Assembly (NCBI GenBank): GCA_035649275.1
Contig: DASRJW010000029.1
Span: forward strand, 53,171-117,170
DNA: 64,000 nt
From: Candidatus Krumholzibacteriia bacterium
GTDB lineage: Bacteria; Krumholzibacteriota; Krumholzibacteriia; G020349025
Reading direction: 5' to 3'
Both the position numbers and the translations under genes were made by a program. The notes beneath the pieces are model-generated. The model was not told the origin of the DNA. It worked only from the letters and a program-made list of their open reading frames with translations, and did no database searches. Below are positions 56,221-64,000 of this stretch, one piece after another (within the stretch, counting starts at the first letter, position 1; the number at the start of each line of letters is the position of its first letter).

Positions 56221-58212
56221 ATGCGGGCAGACGGAGGCGTGGCGCGCGTGGCGGCACCGAACAGCGGGCGCGGCCGAGGGCTCGTCCTCGGTGTCTTCGC
56301 GGTGGCGCTCGCCCTCCGGGCACTCTACCTGTTCGACATCCGCGACAATCCTTTCTACGACTCTCCCATCATCGACGCGCAGTACTACCGCGATCTCGGC
56401 TGGGCGCTCTCCCGCGGTGAAGGCACCGGGCATGCTCCCTTCATGATGCCGCCGCTCTACCCACTGCTCCTGGCCGCGCTCTTCCGTGTCACCGGCCCCG
56501 ACCTGCAGGGGGCGCATCTGCTGCAGATCGTGCTCGGCGCCACGACGGCAGCGCTCACCGCCCTGCTCGGTCTCCGTCTCGGCGGTGTCGGTGTCGGTGC
56601 GGTGGCCGGTGCGCTCGCCGCCACCAACCGTGCCGCCCTCTACCTGGAAGGAGATCTGCTGGCGACACCGCTCGCGATGTGCCTGGATCTGCTCTTCCTG
56701 CTCTTGCTCTTGCGCTTCCTCGAGCGCGGGCGTCGGCGCGAGCTCGTCGGCGCCGGCATCGCGGCAGGGCTCGCGGCGCTCGCCGTGCCCACGGTGCTGG
56801 CGAGCCTCGCCGTCCTCGCCGCTTGGCTGCTCTGGCGTCGACGAGTCGGAGCCGCGGCAGTGCTGGTGGCGGCGACGCTGCTGCCGATCCTGCCGGTGAC
56901 GGTGCACAACGCCCACGCCAGCGGCGCGCTGGTGTGGATCAGCGCCAACGGTGGCATCAACTTCTACCTCGGCAACAATCCGGAGATGCGCCGCACCGCC
57001 GCGCTCCGCCCCGGTCCGGAATACCGGAGGTTCAACGATCTGCCGCTCCGCGCCGCGGGCATCGTGCACCCGGCGCAGCGCGACCGCTGGTTCTACAGCC
57101 AAGGGTTGCGCTTCTGCGCCGGGCAGCCGCTCTTGGCCTTGCGGCAGACCGGGGAGAAGGTCTTGCAGCTCCTGCACACCCACGAAGGCATGCGCGATTT
57201 CGACCGCCAATACTTCGCGGCGCACTACTCCCGCTTCCTGCGCTTGCCCGGCTGGAGTTTCGCCTGGCTGCTCGCCGCCGCCGTGGTCGGCATGGTCTGG
57301 GCCCGGCGCGGCACGGCGGCGGAGACGGCGCTCCTGCTCTTCCTCGCCTCCTATGCACTCGCCATCGTCGCCTTCTTCGTCACCGCGCGTTACCGGGCGC
57401 CGCTGCTCCCGGTGCTCTCCGTCTTCGCCGCCAGCGGCGCGCTCTGGCTGGTCGAGGTCCTGTGGCGCCGCGCCTGGCGCCCAGCCGCGGTGGCGCTCGC
57501 CGTCGCCGCCGGGGTGGGGACGTTTTCCTCGCTGGATGGGTTGGGGGCGAGCGGCGTCGATACCGTGGAAGCGCAGTACCGGGTGGGGACCGCGTACCAG
57601 CAGAAGGGGGACTGCGAGCGGGCGCTGCAGTGCTACGCCGCGGTGCGGCGCTTGCAGCCGGATCACGCTTTGGCGGCGGCGCACGCGGCGCAATGCGAGC
57701 AGCGCGCCGGTCGTCTGCAGGCGGCGGTGGATCTCTACGAGGGGATCCTGCAGCAGCACCCGGATTACGTCGAGCCGATGGTGAACCTGGCGAATCTGGC
57801 TTGGGCACACCATGATTCGCTGAGCGCGGTGCACTACTTCGAACTCGCCGTGGCGACCGATCCCCTCTTCGCCCAGGCCCACGGCTACTACGGGCTCTTC
57901 CTCCTAGCGCAGGGTGCGGCGCCCGCGGCGGTGCGCTCTCTCTCCCGCGCCCTGGAACTGGATCCGAGCTGGGAGTCGTTGCGGCTGGAGCTGGCGCGGG
58001 CTTGCGTCGCCAGCGGGCAGAGTCAGCGCGCCTTGCGCGAGCTCGACACGGTGCTGGAGGTGATGCGCCCCACCGCGACCCTCGAGCTCGTGCGCGGCGA
58101 GGCGCTGCAGAATCTCGGTCGCCGGGAGGAAGCGCGTGCCGCCTGGGAGCGCGGCCGTAGGCTCGACCCGACGAATGCGGAGCTGCAACAGCGGCTCAGG
58201 CCCGGTCCTTGA
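56221..58212 (+). CDS. GT-C-like membrane protein fused to TPR repeats
   Basis: 663 residues. Residues about 20-440 contain ten or so membrane helices; the first outer loop (IIDAQYYRDLGWALSRGEG) has the Asp of the GT-C/PMT family. Residues 450-660 are TPR repeats (AQYRVGTAYQQKGDCERALQ, VNLANLAWAHHDSLSAVHYF, LVRGEALQNLGRREEARAAW). The fusion suggests a membrane glycosyltransferase with a protein-interaction tail. Related in style to the protein at 5695 but not a duplicate. ATG 56221 is the first good start. Its end overlaps the convergent citrate synthase gene by 17 bases. Confidence 0.7.
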   Translation: MRADGGVARVAAPNSGRGRGLVLGVFAVALALRALYLFDIRDNPFYDSPIIDAQYYRDLGWALSRGEGTGHAPFMMPPLYPLLLAALFRVTGPDLQGAHLLQIVLGATTAALTALLGLRLGGVGVGAVAGALAATNRAALYLEGDLLATPLAMCLDLLFLLLLLRFLERGRRRELVGAGIAAGLAALAVPTVLASLAVLAAWLLWRRRVGAAAVLVAATLLPILPVTVHNAHASGALVWISANGGINFYLGNNPEMRRTAALRPGPEYRRFNDLPLRAAGIVHPAQRDRWFYSQGLRFCAGQPLLALRQTGEKVLQLLHTHEGMRDFDRQYFAAHYSRFLRLPGWSFAWLLAAAVVGMVWARRGTAAETALLLFLASYALAIVAFFVTARYRAPLLPVLSVFAASGALWLVEVLWRRAWRPAAVALAVAAGVGTFSSLDGLGASGVDTVEAQYRVGTAYQQKGDCERALQCYAAVRRLQPDHALAAAHAAQCEQRAGRLQAAVDLYEGILQQHPDYVEPMVNLANLAWAHHDSLSAVHYFELAVATDPLFAQAHGYYGLFLLAQGAAPAAVRSLSRALELDPSWESLRLELARACVASGQSQRALRELDTVLEVMRPTATLELVRGEALQNLGRREEARAAWERGRRLDPTNAELQQRLRPGP

Positions 58213-59485
58213 GCGGCACGAAGTCGCGCGGCGCCGGGCCATGGTAGAGCTGCCGCGGCCGCACGATCTCGATCTCCGGATCCAGGAGCATCTCTTCCCA
58301 CTGGGCCAGCCAACCCACGGTGCGCGGGATGGCGAAGAGCACCGGGAACATGGCGCTCGGGAAGCCCAGGGCGCGGTAGACGAGACCGGAGTAGAAATCC
58401 ACGTTCGGGTAGAGCTTGCGGCGGACGAAGTACTCGTCTTGCAGGGCGATCTTCTCCAGCTCCAGCGCCACGTCCAGGAGCGGGTCGCGCCGGGTGGCGG
58501 CGCACACCTGCGGGGCCAGGGCCTGGATGATGCGGGCGCGCGGATCGTAGGAGCGATAGACGGGGTGACCGAAGCCCACCAGGCGCGACTCGCCGCTCTT
58601 CACCCGGCGGACGAAACCCGCCACTCGCTCCACCCGGCCGATCTCCAGGAACTGGCGCAGCACTGCCTCGTTGGCGCCGCCATGCCGCGGCCCGTAGAGG
58701 GCACCCATGGCGGCGGCCACGGCAGTGAAGGGATCAGCGTGCGCGCTGCCGACGGTGCGCATGGCGCTGGTGCTGCAGGTCTGCTCGTGGTCGGCGTGCA
58801 GGATGAAGAGCACCTCCAAGGCGCGCTCGAGGACTGGATCGGCGCGGTACTGGGTCTCGGTCATCTTGAACATCATGCTCAAGAAGTTCCCGGTGTAGGT
58901 GAGGTCGTTGTCCGGGTAGACGTAGGGAAGACCCATGGTGTGCCGGTAGCAGAAGGCAGCGATGGTGGAAACCTTGGCGATGAGGCGGAAAGCCTGGGAG
59001 CGCCGCGAGGCGGGATCGAGGATATCCCGAGCCCCGGGATAGAAGGTGGACAGGGCTCCCACGGTGGAGAGCAGCATGCCCATGGGGTGGGCGTCGTAAC
59101 GGAAGCCAGCCATGAACTTCTTCACGTTCTCGTGCAGGATGGTGTGGGTGGTGATGTTCAGGCTCCACGCGGCCAGCTGCGCCGCCGTGGGCAGCGTTCC
59201 CTCCAGGAGCAGGTATGCCGTCTCCATGAAACTGGCCTGCGCCGCCAGTTGTTCGATCGGATAGCCGCGGTAGAGGAGCACGCCGCGCTCGCCGTCGATG
59301 GTGGTGATGCGGCTCTCGCAGGCGGCGGTGTTGACGAAGCCGGGATCGTAGCTCAGGAGGCCCAGGTCCTGGTCGTCGGTGCGGATCTGCCGCAAGTCGG
59401 CGGCGCGGATGCTGCGGTGCTGGATGGGGATCTCGTAGGTCCTGCCGGTGCGATTGTCGACGACGGTGAGCGTCTCCCGGGCCAC
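58196..59485 (-). CDS. gltA: Citrate synthase
   Basis: 429 residues from GTG 59485, preceded by GGAGGAA. Hexameric type II citrate synthase pattern: LLYRGYPIEQLA, FRYDAHPMGMLLS, LILHAD-type motif as LFILHADHEQTCSTSAMR (catalytic His), GPRHGGANEAVL (His), GFGHPVYRSYDPRA, and YPNVDFYSGLVYRALG (catalytic Asp). Condenses oxaloacetate and acetyl-CoA. Its first 133 bases are shared with the end of the upstream M28 peptidase frame. Confidence 0.97.
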   Translation of the reverse strand: MARETLTVVDNRTGRTYEIPIQHRSIRAADLRQIRTDDQDLGLLSYDPGFVNTAACESRITTIDGERGVLLYRGYPIEQLAAQASFMETAYLLLEGTLPTAAQLAAWSLNITTHTILHENVKKFMAGFRYDAHPMGMLLSTVGALSTFYPGARDILDPASRRSQAFRLIAKVSTIAAFCYRHTMGLPYVYPDNDLTYTGNFLSMMFKMTETQYRADPVLERALEVLFILHADHEQTCSTSAMRTVGSAHADPFTAVAAAMGALYGPRHGGANEAVLRQFLEIGRVERVAGFVRRVKSGESRLVGFGHPVYRSYDPRARIIQALAPQVCAATRRDPLLDVALELEKIALQDEYFVRRKLYPNVDFYSGLVYRALGFPSAMFPVLFAIPRTVGWLAQWEEMLLDPEIEIVRPRQLYHGPAPRDFVPLKDRA

Positions 59486-60678
59486 GCGGTTCCTCCGGAG
59501 GCAAAGTTGGCGGCAGGATAGCGGCTCGCTCCGGCGGGGGCAATCGCCGCCGCCTCGAGGGTGAGGAAGCGTTGCAGGAGCGCGCGCACCCGCGTGTACC
59601 CTGCCCACACGAAATGCGCCGGCGTATCCCCCGGGCCGTGCAGGTGGCGAATGCCCCAGGCGCCAGGCTCGACGGTGAGCAACGTCAGCGCCGGCACACC
59701 GGCGCCGAGCAGCTCCCCGGCGTCGGTCCAGAGCGGCAGGGGCAGGTGACGCAGGCGGCTTCCGGCGGCACGCTCGAGCTGGCCGTGCACCGCCGCGCTG
59801 GCCGCTTCGATTCCGTGGCGGCGCAACTCGTAGCGGGACACCACGGCTTCGCTGCCGGCGCCGATGGCTTCGAGGTTGATGCAGGCGTCGATGCGCTCGG
59901 CGGCGAAGCGCGGTGCCAGCGCGGCGCTACCCTGGGCACCGTTCTCTTCGCCAGCGAACCAGACGCAGGTGAGTCGCGTGTGTTCGAGAGGCTGCCGTGC
60001 AGTGGCCGCGGCCAGCTCGACGAGGAGCGCACAGGCGGCGGCGTTGTCCACCGTGCCCCGGCTCGGTTGCCGCAGGCCGCCCAAGGCGAGCACTGCCGCC
60101 GCGGCGGCGAACGCCAAGGCCGTGAGCACTCCCAGCGGGCGCAAGGCGCGCCGCCGTCGCCGCAGCACCAGCAGTGCCGTGGCCGCCCCGCCGAGGGCGG
60201 CGCCGCCGAGAACGATGCCGCGCCCCACATGATCGAGGAGCTCGGTCTTGCTGTCGTAGTGCGCGCTGAGGAGAACGTGGCGGAGCGGCGCGCCACGCGG
60301 CTCGACTTGGGTGACGAGAACTGCTTCCGTGGTCGCCGGCAGGAGCCGATCCAGATCGCCCGCACCGGCCAGGAGCGCGGCGGCGAGGGCCAAGCCTGCC
60401 GCCGCCAGCCAGCGGCGCGAAGGTCGGAAGGCGGCGCGGCCGAGGAGGAAAGCGACGCAGAGGAGCGCCAGCGCGGCGGCGTCGGCGCGGGCAGGGTGGC
60501 AAGCGAAGGGAAGGGTCGCGGGTTCGAGCCCAGCAGCGCGCAGCGCCGTCTCGAGACCGGCCTGCGCCTGCTGCAAACCGGGCGTGCCGTTCTGGCGCGG
60601 GAAATCCAAGCGCGCCAGCAGCGACTCCGCCGCGGCAGTTTCGCTCGCGCTCTCGGCGCTCGTGATCGAGGTACTCAT
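59353..60678 (-). CDS. M28 family zinc aminopeptidase with membrane segments
   Basis: 441 residues from ATG 60678 with AGGAG upstream. Zinc-site motifs of M28: HYDSK (His, Asp), TVDNAAACALLVELA (bridging Asp), AGEENGAQGS (catalytic Glu), INLEAIG (Glu), and LHGPGDTP (His). Several membrane helices (ALALLCVAFLLGRAAF, LAAAGLALAAALLAGAG, GIVLGGAALGGAATALLVL) are placed before and between the catalytic motifs. The natural family sequence ends near LLQRFLTLEAAAIA; the last 45 residues are read from the start of gltA in another frame and look unnatural, so the original stop may have been lost. Confidence 0.8.
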   Translation of the reverse strand: MSTSITSAESASETAAAESLLARLDFPRQNGTPGLQQAQAGLETALRAAGLEPATLPFACHPARADAAALALLCVAFLLGRAAFRPSRRWLAAAGLALAAALLAGAGDLDRLLPATTEAVLVTQVEPRGAPLRHVLLSAHYDSKTELLDHVGRGIVLGGAALGGAATALLVLRRRRRALRPLGVLTALAFAAAAAVLALGGLRQPSRGTVDNAAACALLVELAAATARQPLEHTRLTCVWFAGEENGAQGSAALAPRFAAERIDACINLEAIGAGSEAVVSRYELRRHGIEAASAAVHGQLERAAGSRLRHLPLPLWTDAGELLGAGVPALTLLTVEPGAWGIRHLHGPGDTPAHFVWAGYTRVRALLQRFLTLEAAAIAPAGASRYPAANFASGGTAWPGRRSPSSTIAPAGPTRSPSSTAASAPPTCGRSAPTTRTWAS

Positions 60679-60754
60679 TCCGGGCTCCTGGAAACCGCGC
60701 TGCTTCTTTCTTCTAGCATTCCTGCCAGGACGACTCCACACTATGCAACCGTCC

Positions 60755-60787
60755 GAGGCATGCCTCTTGCTGCCTGGAGACGTCTCC
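60755..60787. promoter_or_regulatory. Pair of 12-bp perfect palindromes, candidate operators
   Basis: GAGGCATGCCTC (60755-60766) and GGAGACGTCTCC (60776-60787) are both perfect palindromes with centres 21 bases apart, two helical turns. They lie in the 132-base gap between the divergent M28 and acetyltransferase genes, the second just before the latter's ribosome site. Confidence 0.35.
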
Positions 60788-60810
60788 ACACTTCCTTGGG
60801 AGGACGGGCG

Positions 60811-61395
60811 ATGGGACCCGGGGATTTCCTGCGCACACACTTCCGCGTCTACCGCCTGTGGATCCTCGAACGCGCGCTCGGCCCGGAGGCCGTGCCGGAG
60901 CCCACCGCGCCCGCCGGGGTCGAGATCCGCTTCCTCGATCGGCATGCGCGGCGCGATTGGATCTGCCAGCATGCGGGCAACGAGGCCGACTGGCCGCAGT
61001 TCCGCACCGCTCTCTTGCACGATCACGATCTCGTCGTGGCCATGCAGGGAGGCCAGCCGGTGGGCTGGGCCTGGCTCGGCTACGGGCGCGTGTTCCTGCC
61101 GCCTTTGGGTCGCGAGATCTGCCTGCCCGAGGGGACTGCATATCTCTACGAGGCCTATGTGCGGCCGCTCGTGCGTGGTCACGGCATCGGCACGGCACTG
61201 GTGGGAGCACGCTGCGCCCAGGCAGCGCGCCTCGGCTACGCCCGGCTGCTGACCCATGTGCTCGCCGGCAACGTTCCCTCGCTGCGCGCCCTCGAGCACC
61301 ATGGTTTCGTGAACAGCGGGCGTACCCACTTCCTCCGCGCCTTGCTGTTGCGGGTGTGGATGCGCTCGCCGCTTCCGGTGTCACGCGCCGCCTAG
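60811..61395 (+). CDS. GNAT family N-acetyltransferase
   Basis: 194 residues from ATG 60811 with GGGAGG upstream. Acetyl-CoA loop VRGHGIGTALV (motif A, consensus R/Q-x2-G-x-G/A), preceded by YLYEAYVRPL (motif-A strand) and followed by LLTHVLAGNVPSLRALEHHGF (motif B). Acceptor unknown. Divergent from the M28 gene. The N-terminal 40 residues (FLRTHFRVYRLWILER) are helical and may be membrane-associated. Confidence 0.8.
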   Translation: MGPGDFLRTHFRVYRLWILERALGPEAVPEPTAPAGVEIRFLDRHARRDWICQHAGNEADWPQFRTALLHDHDLVVAMQGGQPVGWAWLGYGRVFLPPLGREICLPEGTAYLYEAYVRPLVRGHGIGTALVGARCAQAARLGYARLLTHVLAGNVPSLRALEHHGFVNSGRTHFLRALLLRVWMRSPLPVSRAA

Positions 61396-61420
61396 GACCT
61401 CTTTCCGCTACCATGCGGGG

Positions 61421-63391
61421 ATGGACTCGGTCGATAGCCCACAGGATCCTCTGCTCGAGCTCGCCCGGCAGCTGCTGCCGCTCGGGACCTGGCGCGAGGT
61501 GGCGCGCGATGGCTTGCTGTGCATCGCCGGCATCCAAGGCATGGCGGCGGGTGCGGTGCTCTGGCGTGCCGACGAGGGTCCCCTGCACTTGCTGAGCCAT
61601 TTCGGCCTCGGCGCCGGACGGCTGCGCGGCCGCTTCCGCCTGCCGGCGGAGGCACAAGGCTTCCTGCTCGAAACCGGCCCGCTGACGTTGGAGGCGGCAC
61701 GCCGTCGCCCGGCGGGACGGGGCCTCTTGCGGGCCTTGCATCCGCTGGATGCGCAGCTCGGCGAAGCCTGGCTCTTCCCCCTGCACGCCGAAGGCAAGCT
61801 GCGCGGGCTCCTCTGCGTCGGCCCCTCGCTCGTGACCCAAGAGCTGGTGGCGCCGGACGCCATCGGCGGCTGCAATGACATGGCCGAACTGCTGCGCCTG
61901 CGTCTCCTCGGCTGCGCTTCTGACAGCGGCGTACCGCTGGCGGAGGAGCGGCCGGCGCCGGCGGATTCTCGCCCTCTCGCCAGCAGTGGCCGCGGCGTGG
62001 CCTCGCGCCTCCGGCACCTCCGGTCGCGCTACCCGGACGCCGCCGCCATGGTGGGAGAGAGTGCGGCCATGCTCGCCCACCTCGAGGAGATCGTCTCGCT
62101 GGCGGACACGGATTACACCGTTCTCGTCGAGGGTGAAACGGGGACGGGGAAGGAACTGGCGGCGCACCTGCTGCATCGCTCGAGCCGGAGAGCGCAGGGG
62201 CCCTTCGAGGCCGTGGACTGCTCCGCCATCCCGCAAGAGCTCATCGAAAGCGAGCTCTTCGGGCACGTGAAGGGAGCGTTCACCGGCGCCTCGCGGGATT
62301 TTCGCGGCGCCTTCGAGCGCGCCGATGGCGGCACGCTGCTCCTGGACGAGATCGGCGACATGGACTTGCGCAGCCAGACGCGACTGCTACGGGTGCTGCA
62401 GGAAGGCCAGGTGCGGCGGCTGGGGGGCGATCGGCCCGTACCGGTGGATGTGCGCGTGGTGGCGGCGACGAACCAGGAGCTCGCCGCCTTGGTGCGGCAA
62501 TCGCGCTTCCGCGAAGACCTCTATTACCGCATTCACGTGTGCCCGGTGCGGGTGCCGTCGCTGCGCGAGCGCGGCGACGACCGCCAGGTCCTCTTCGAGC
62601 ACTTTATGGCCCAGCATGCCGCCGAGCTGCAGCGCCCGGCCCGCCGGCTGACGCCGGCAGGGCGCCGGCGGCTGCGCTCCGAGCTCTTTCCCGGCAACGT
62701 GCGCCAGCTGCAGAACGTGGTGCGCCAACTCCTGGTGCCGAAAGCGGCGCGCGGGCCGGTGGATGCCGACGAGCTCGAACGGGTCCTGCGCCGCGCCTCG
62801 AGTCAGGGGCTGCAGCCACGCCGGGCGCGGCCTGCTCACGAGGCTGCCGAGGAGCGCGCCGAGATGCCTCCGCCCACGGCCGAGGTGACTCGCCTGGTGG
62901 AATCTGCCCGCAAGGTGCGGGATGCCCCTCCGACGCTTCCCTCTCCTCCCACGTTGGCGAGTCCGAACGGCGTCGAGGACGTGGGAAACTGGGTCCTGGA
63001 GCGGCTCCGGGAGCATCGCTTCAATCTTTCCGCCGCGGCGCGGTCGCTGCAGGAACAGCGGCGCCAGGGGGCCTCGCGCGAGGCCGTGCCGGTCTTCGAT
63101 CGCGGCGCCCTCGACTACTACCTGTGCGGGGAGTTTTTCCGCGCCCTCGTGGGTCATGCCTATGCCGTCGATGCCGCCCTGCAGCATTTGGCGCCGCGGG
63201 CGCCGCATTCGCCACGCTTGCGGCGCAAGGTGCAGGCCTTCGTCCGGCCGCTGCGATCCTGGCAGCGCCGGACTGGCGCCCAGGCTCGGGCGCGCTTGCA
63301 CGAGGTCTACCGGCGCGTGCCAGAGACCTACCTGACGGAGATCGAACAAGCGGCGGCGGCGCTGCGGCGCGGCCGCTGGCGGCTGCCATGA
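61421..63391 (+). CDS. Sigma54-dependent transcriptional activator (GAF-AAA+)
   Basis: 656 residues. N-terminal GAF-like sensor (residues about 20-165), AAA+ domain with Walker A GETGTGKE (238-245), the sigma54-contact loop GAFTGA (285-290), Walker B GGTLLLDEIGDM, and the arginine-finger region FREDLYYR. The C-terminus starts like a Fis-type helix (REHRFNLSAAARSLQEQ) but is then followed by about 125 helical residues instead of the usual second helix and stop. Target genes and signal are unknown; no rpoN is in the window. Confidence 0.88.
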   Translation: MDSVDSPQDPLLELARQLLPLGTWREVARDGLLCIAGIQGMAAGAVLWRADEGPLHLLSHFGLGAGRLRGRFRLPAEAQGFLLETGPLTLEAARRRPAGRGLLRALHPLDAQLGEAWLFPLHAEGKLRGLLCVGPSLVTQELVAPDAIGGCNDMAELLRLRLLGCASDSGVPLAEERPAPADSRPLASSGRGVASRLRHLRSRYPDAAAMVGESAAMLAHLEEIVSLADTDYTVLVEGETGTGKELAAHLLHRSSRRAQGPFEAVDCSAIPQELIESELFGHVKGAFTGASRDFRGAFERADGGTLLLDEIGDMDLRSQTRLLRVLQEGQVRRLGGDRPVPVDVRVVAATNQELAALVRQSRFREDLYYRIHVCPVRVPSLRERGDDRQVLFEHFMAQHAAELQRPARRLTPAGRRRLRSELFPGNVRQLQNVVRQLLVPKAARGPVDADELERVLRRASSQGLQPRRARPAHEAAEERAEMPPPTAEVTRLVESARKVRDAPPTLPSPPTLASPNGVEDVGNWVLERLREHRFNLSAAARSLQEQRRQGASREAVPVFDRGALDYYLCGEFFRALVGHAYAVDAALQHLAPRAPHSPRLRRKVQAFVRPLRSWQRRTGAQARARLHEVYRRVPETYLTEIEQAAAALRRGRWRLP

Positions 63392-63401
63392 AGACGACGA
63401 T

Positions 63402-63443
63402 AAAAAAACACGGGGAGGCGGGCTTCCTGCGCACGCCTCCCCG
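63402..63443 (-). terminator. Strong intrinsic terminator pointing left
   Basis: A 10-bp perfect stem (CGCCTCCCCG with CGGGGAGGCG, 63411-63443) is followed on the minus strand by seven U (A residues 63402-63408). No T tract exists on the plus strand, so it does not serve the sigma54 activator gene; it terminates a leftward transcript that starts to the right. Confidence 0.65.
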
Positions 63444-63499
63444 CGACAGCCTGCGTGGGGATCCAGGCTCGCTTCGCCAGTCGAATCGATCCCACGCGC

Positions 63500-63709
63500 T
63501 CAGGAGGTTCCGAGGGGGAGCGGAGCCTCGACCGACCGTGCCGAGGGGAGCGTCACGATCGTCTGGCGCGGGGAAGGGCCTCTCGGCAGCTCGCGTGCTA
63601 CCCAGCAGCCCGGGACCGCTCTCGCGATCTCCACTTTCCACTCTTGCAGGGAGCGCGCCAATTCCAGTCGGTCCCGCTCCAGGCCGGCAAACTTTTGCGG
63701 CGGCGTCAG
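63500..63709 (-). CDS. Possible small protein, hypothetical
   Basis: A 69-codon frame without ATG, bounded by TAA (63712-63710) and TGA (63502-63500). The translation looks natural (KFAGLERDRLELARSLQEWK, then VEIARAVPGCWVARELP and RQTIVTLPSARSVEAPLPLG), third positions are mostly G or C like the neighbours, and a strong terminator follows 57 bases later. Possible starts are CTG 63709, TTG 63661 or GTG 63634; none has a good ribosome site. I do not recognise a family. It may also be a decayed gene. Confidence 0.3.
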   Translation of the reverse strand: MTPPQKFAGLERDRLELARSLQEWKVEIARAVPGCWVARELPRGPSPRQTIVTLPSARSVEAPLPLGTS

Positions 63710-63750
63710 TTAGCTTCGCCGGTTCGAGGCCGGGCGGCGTGTCGGAGAAT

Positions 63751-63765
63751 ATGCTGAATCGGCAT
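63751..63765. promoter_or_regulatory. 15-bp dyad in AT-rich gap, candidate operator
   Basis: ATGCTGAATCGGCAT is a palindrome around a central A with one T-G mismatch pair. It lies 30 bases before the CoA-binding gene in the most AT-rich stretch nearby. TTCATTGATGAA just downstream is a second, shorter dyad. Confidence 0.3.
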
Positions 63766-63782
63766 TTTAATGGTGATTCATT

Positions 63783-63804
63783 GATGAAACAGCGATGAAA
63801 CAGC
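63783..63804 (+). repeat. 11-bp tandem duplication carrying two start codons
   Basis: GATGAAACAGC occurs twice without a gap. The first copy opens a four-codon frame (M-K-Q-R-stop) whose TGA overlaps the ATG of the second copy, the start of the CoA-binding gene. Confidence 0.85.
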
Positions 63805-64000
63805 ACGTATTCGGCGAAACGGGCAAGCAGCGGGTGGCCGTGGTGGGGGCCTCCACCAGCCGCGCCAAATATGGCAACCGCGCCGTCCGGGCCTATCGCG
63901 CCGCCGGCTGGGAGGTGTACCCGGTGCACCTCACCGCTGCCGCCATCGAGGGGATCCCGGCCTTCCGCAGCGTCCTCGACCTGCCGGAGCGGTTGGAGCG
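63795..64000 (+). CDS. CoA-binding domain protein, 3' truncated
   Basis: 68 codons are visible before the window ends. The Rossmann start QRVAVVGASTSRAKYGNRAV, then AYRAAGWEVYPVH and GIPAFRSVLDLPE match the small CoA_binding_2 (YccU-like) family, which binds CoA or a related nucleotide; roles are poorly defined. The ATG 63795 is preceded by a duplicated mini-frame and only weak ribosome-site sequence (no AGGAGG). Confidence 0.8.
   Translation, partial: MKQHVFGETGKQRVAVVGASTSRAKYGNRAVRAYRAAGWEVYPVHLTAAAIEGIPAFRSVLDLPERLE

Overview
The window reads as a chromosomal segment of a GC-rich, Gram-negative, probably uncultivated bacterium of the FCB type, close in style to Candidatus Eisenbacteria. 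This is an inference from protein style, not from a marker-gene search. The signs are a giant secreted C25-type peptidase ending in a FlgD/T9SS-like C-terminal domain, secreted right-handed beta-helix proteins, an outer-membrane barrel protein, a long GreA with an N-terminal extension, SpoVG, and an atpZ-led F-type ATP synthase operon. No insertion sequence, prophage, CRISPR array or integrase is visible. The content is mostly housekeeping, and the unusual signals sit in leaders, intergenic gaps and protein termini.

Layout. 1-5.2 kb: 5'-truncated secreted peptidase, a beta-helix protein, and HU (minus strand). 5.7-12.1 kb: a GT-C membrane protein, a secreted TPR protein with a carbohydrate-binding-like tail, a soluble protein with two anti-sigma-type zinc fingers, SpoVG and a rhomboid protease. 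12.2-19.5 kb: complete ATP synthase operon atpZ-I-B-E-F-H-A-G-D-C. 19.6-25.3 kb: a barrel protein, then a MoxR/ChlI-like AAA+ protein, a VWA protein and a Ser/Thr kinase with TolB-like and TPR domains. 25.4-28.0 kb (minus): MFS transporter, MoaB and a DUF4446 protein. 28.6-30.1 kb: CCA-adding-type nucleotidyltransferase and tRNA-Val. 30.1-33.3 kb (minus): a detached sorting-domain remnant, secreted isoaspartyl peptidase and thrS. 33.3-41.5 kb (plus): infC-rpmI-rplT-pheS-pheT, a ZapB-like coiled coil, zapA, a strong candidate 6S RNA, folD, xseA and xseB. 41.5-45.3 kb: polyprenyl synthase, dxs, nadK. 45.4-51.2 kb: trpEGDCFB without trpA. 51.2-51.7 kb: tRNA-Arg and cutA. 51.7-56.2 kb (minus): beta-helix protein, ferritin-like protein and long GreA. 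56.2-58.2 kb: GT-C/TPR membrane protein. 58.2-60.7 kb (minus): citrate synthase and an M28 peptidase. 60.8-64 kb: GNAT acetyltransferase, sigma54-type activator, and the start of a CoA-binding protein.

The translation block (infC, L35, L20, PheRS, ThrRS, two tRNAs, CCA enzyme) adjoins the division/growth block (ZapB-like, ZapA, 6S RNA, FolD). XseAB, the prenyl synthase and Dxs form the familiar xse-isp-dxs cluster. The most notable items are an unannotated 6S RNA with near-complete secondary structure, an AUU-initiated atpZ, an attenuator-like terminator in the infC leader, a consensus promoter inside pheT, a short C-terminal motif shared by two secreted beta-helix proteins, a tRNA-Val with C33, and a left-pointing orphan terminator beside a possible small gene at the right end.
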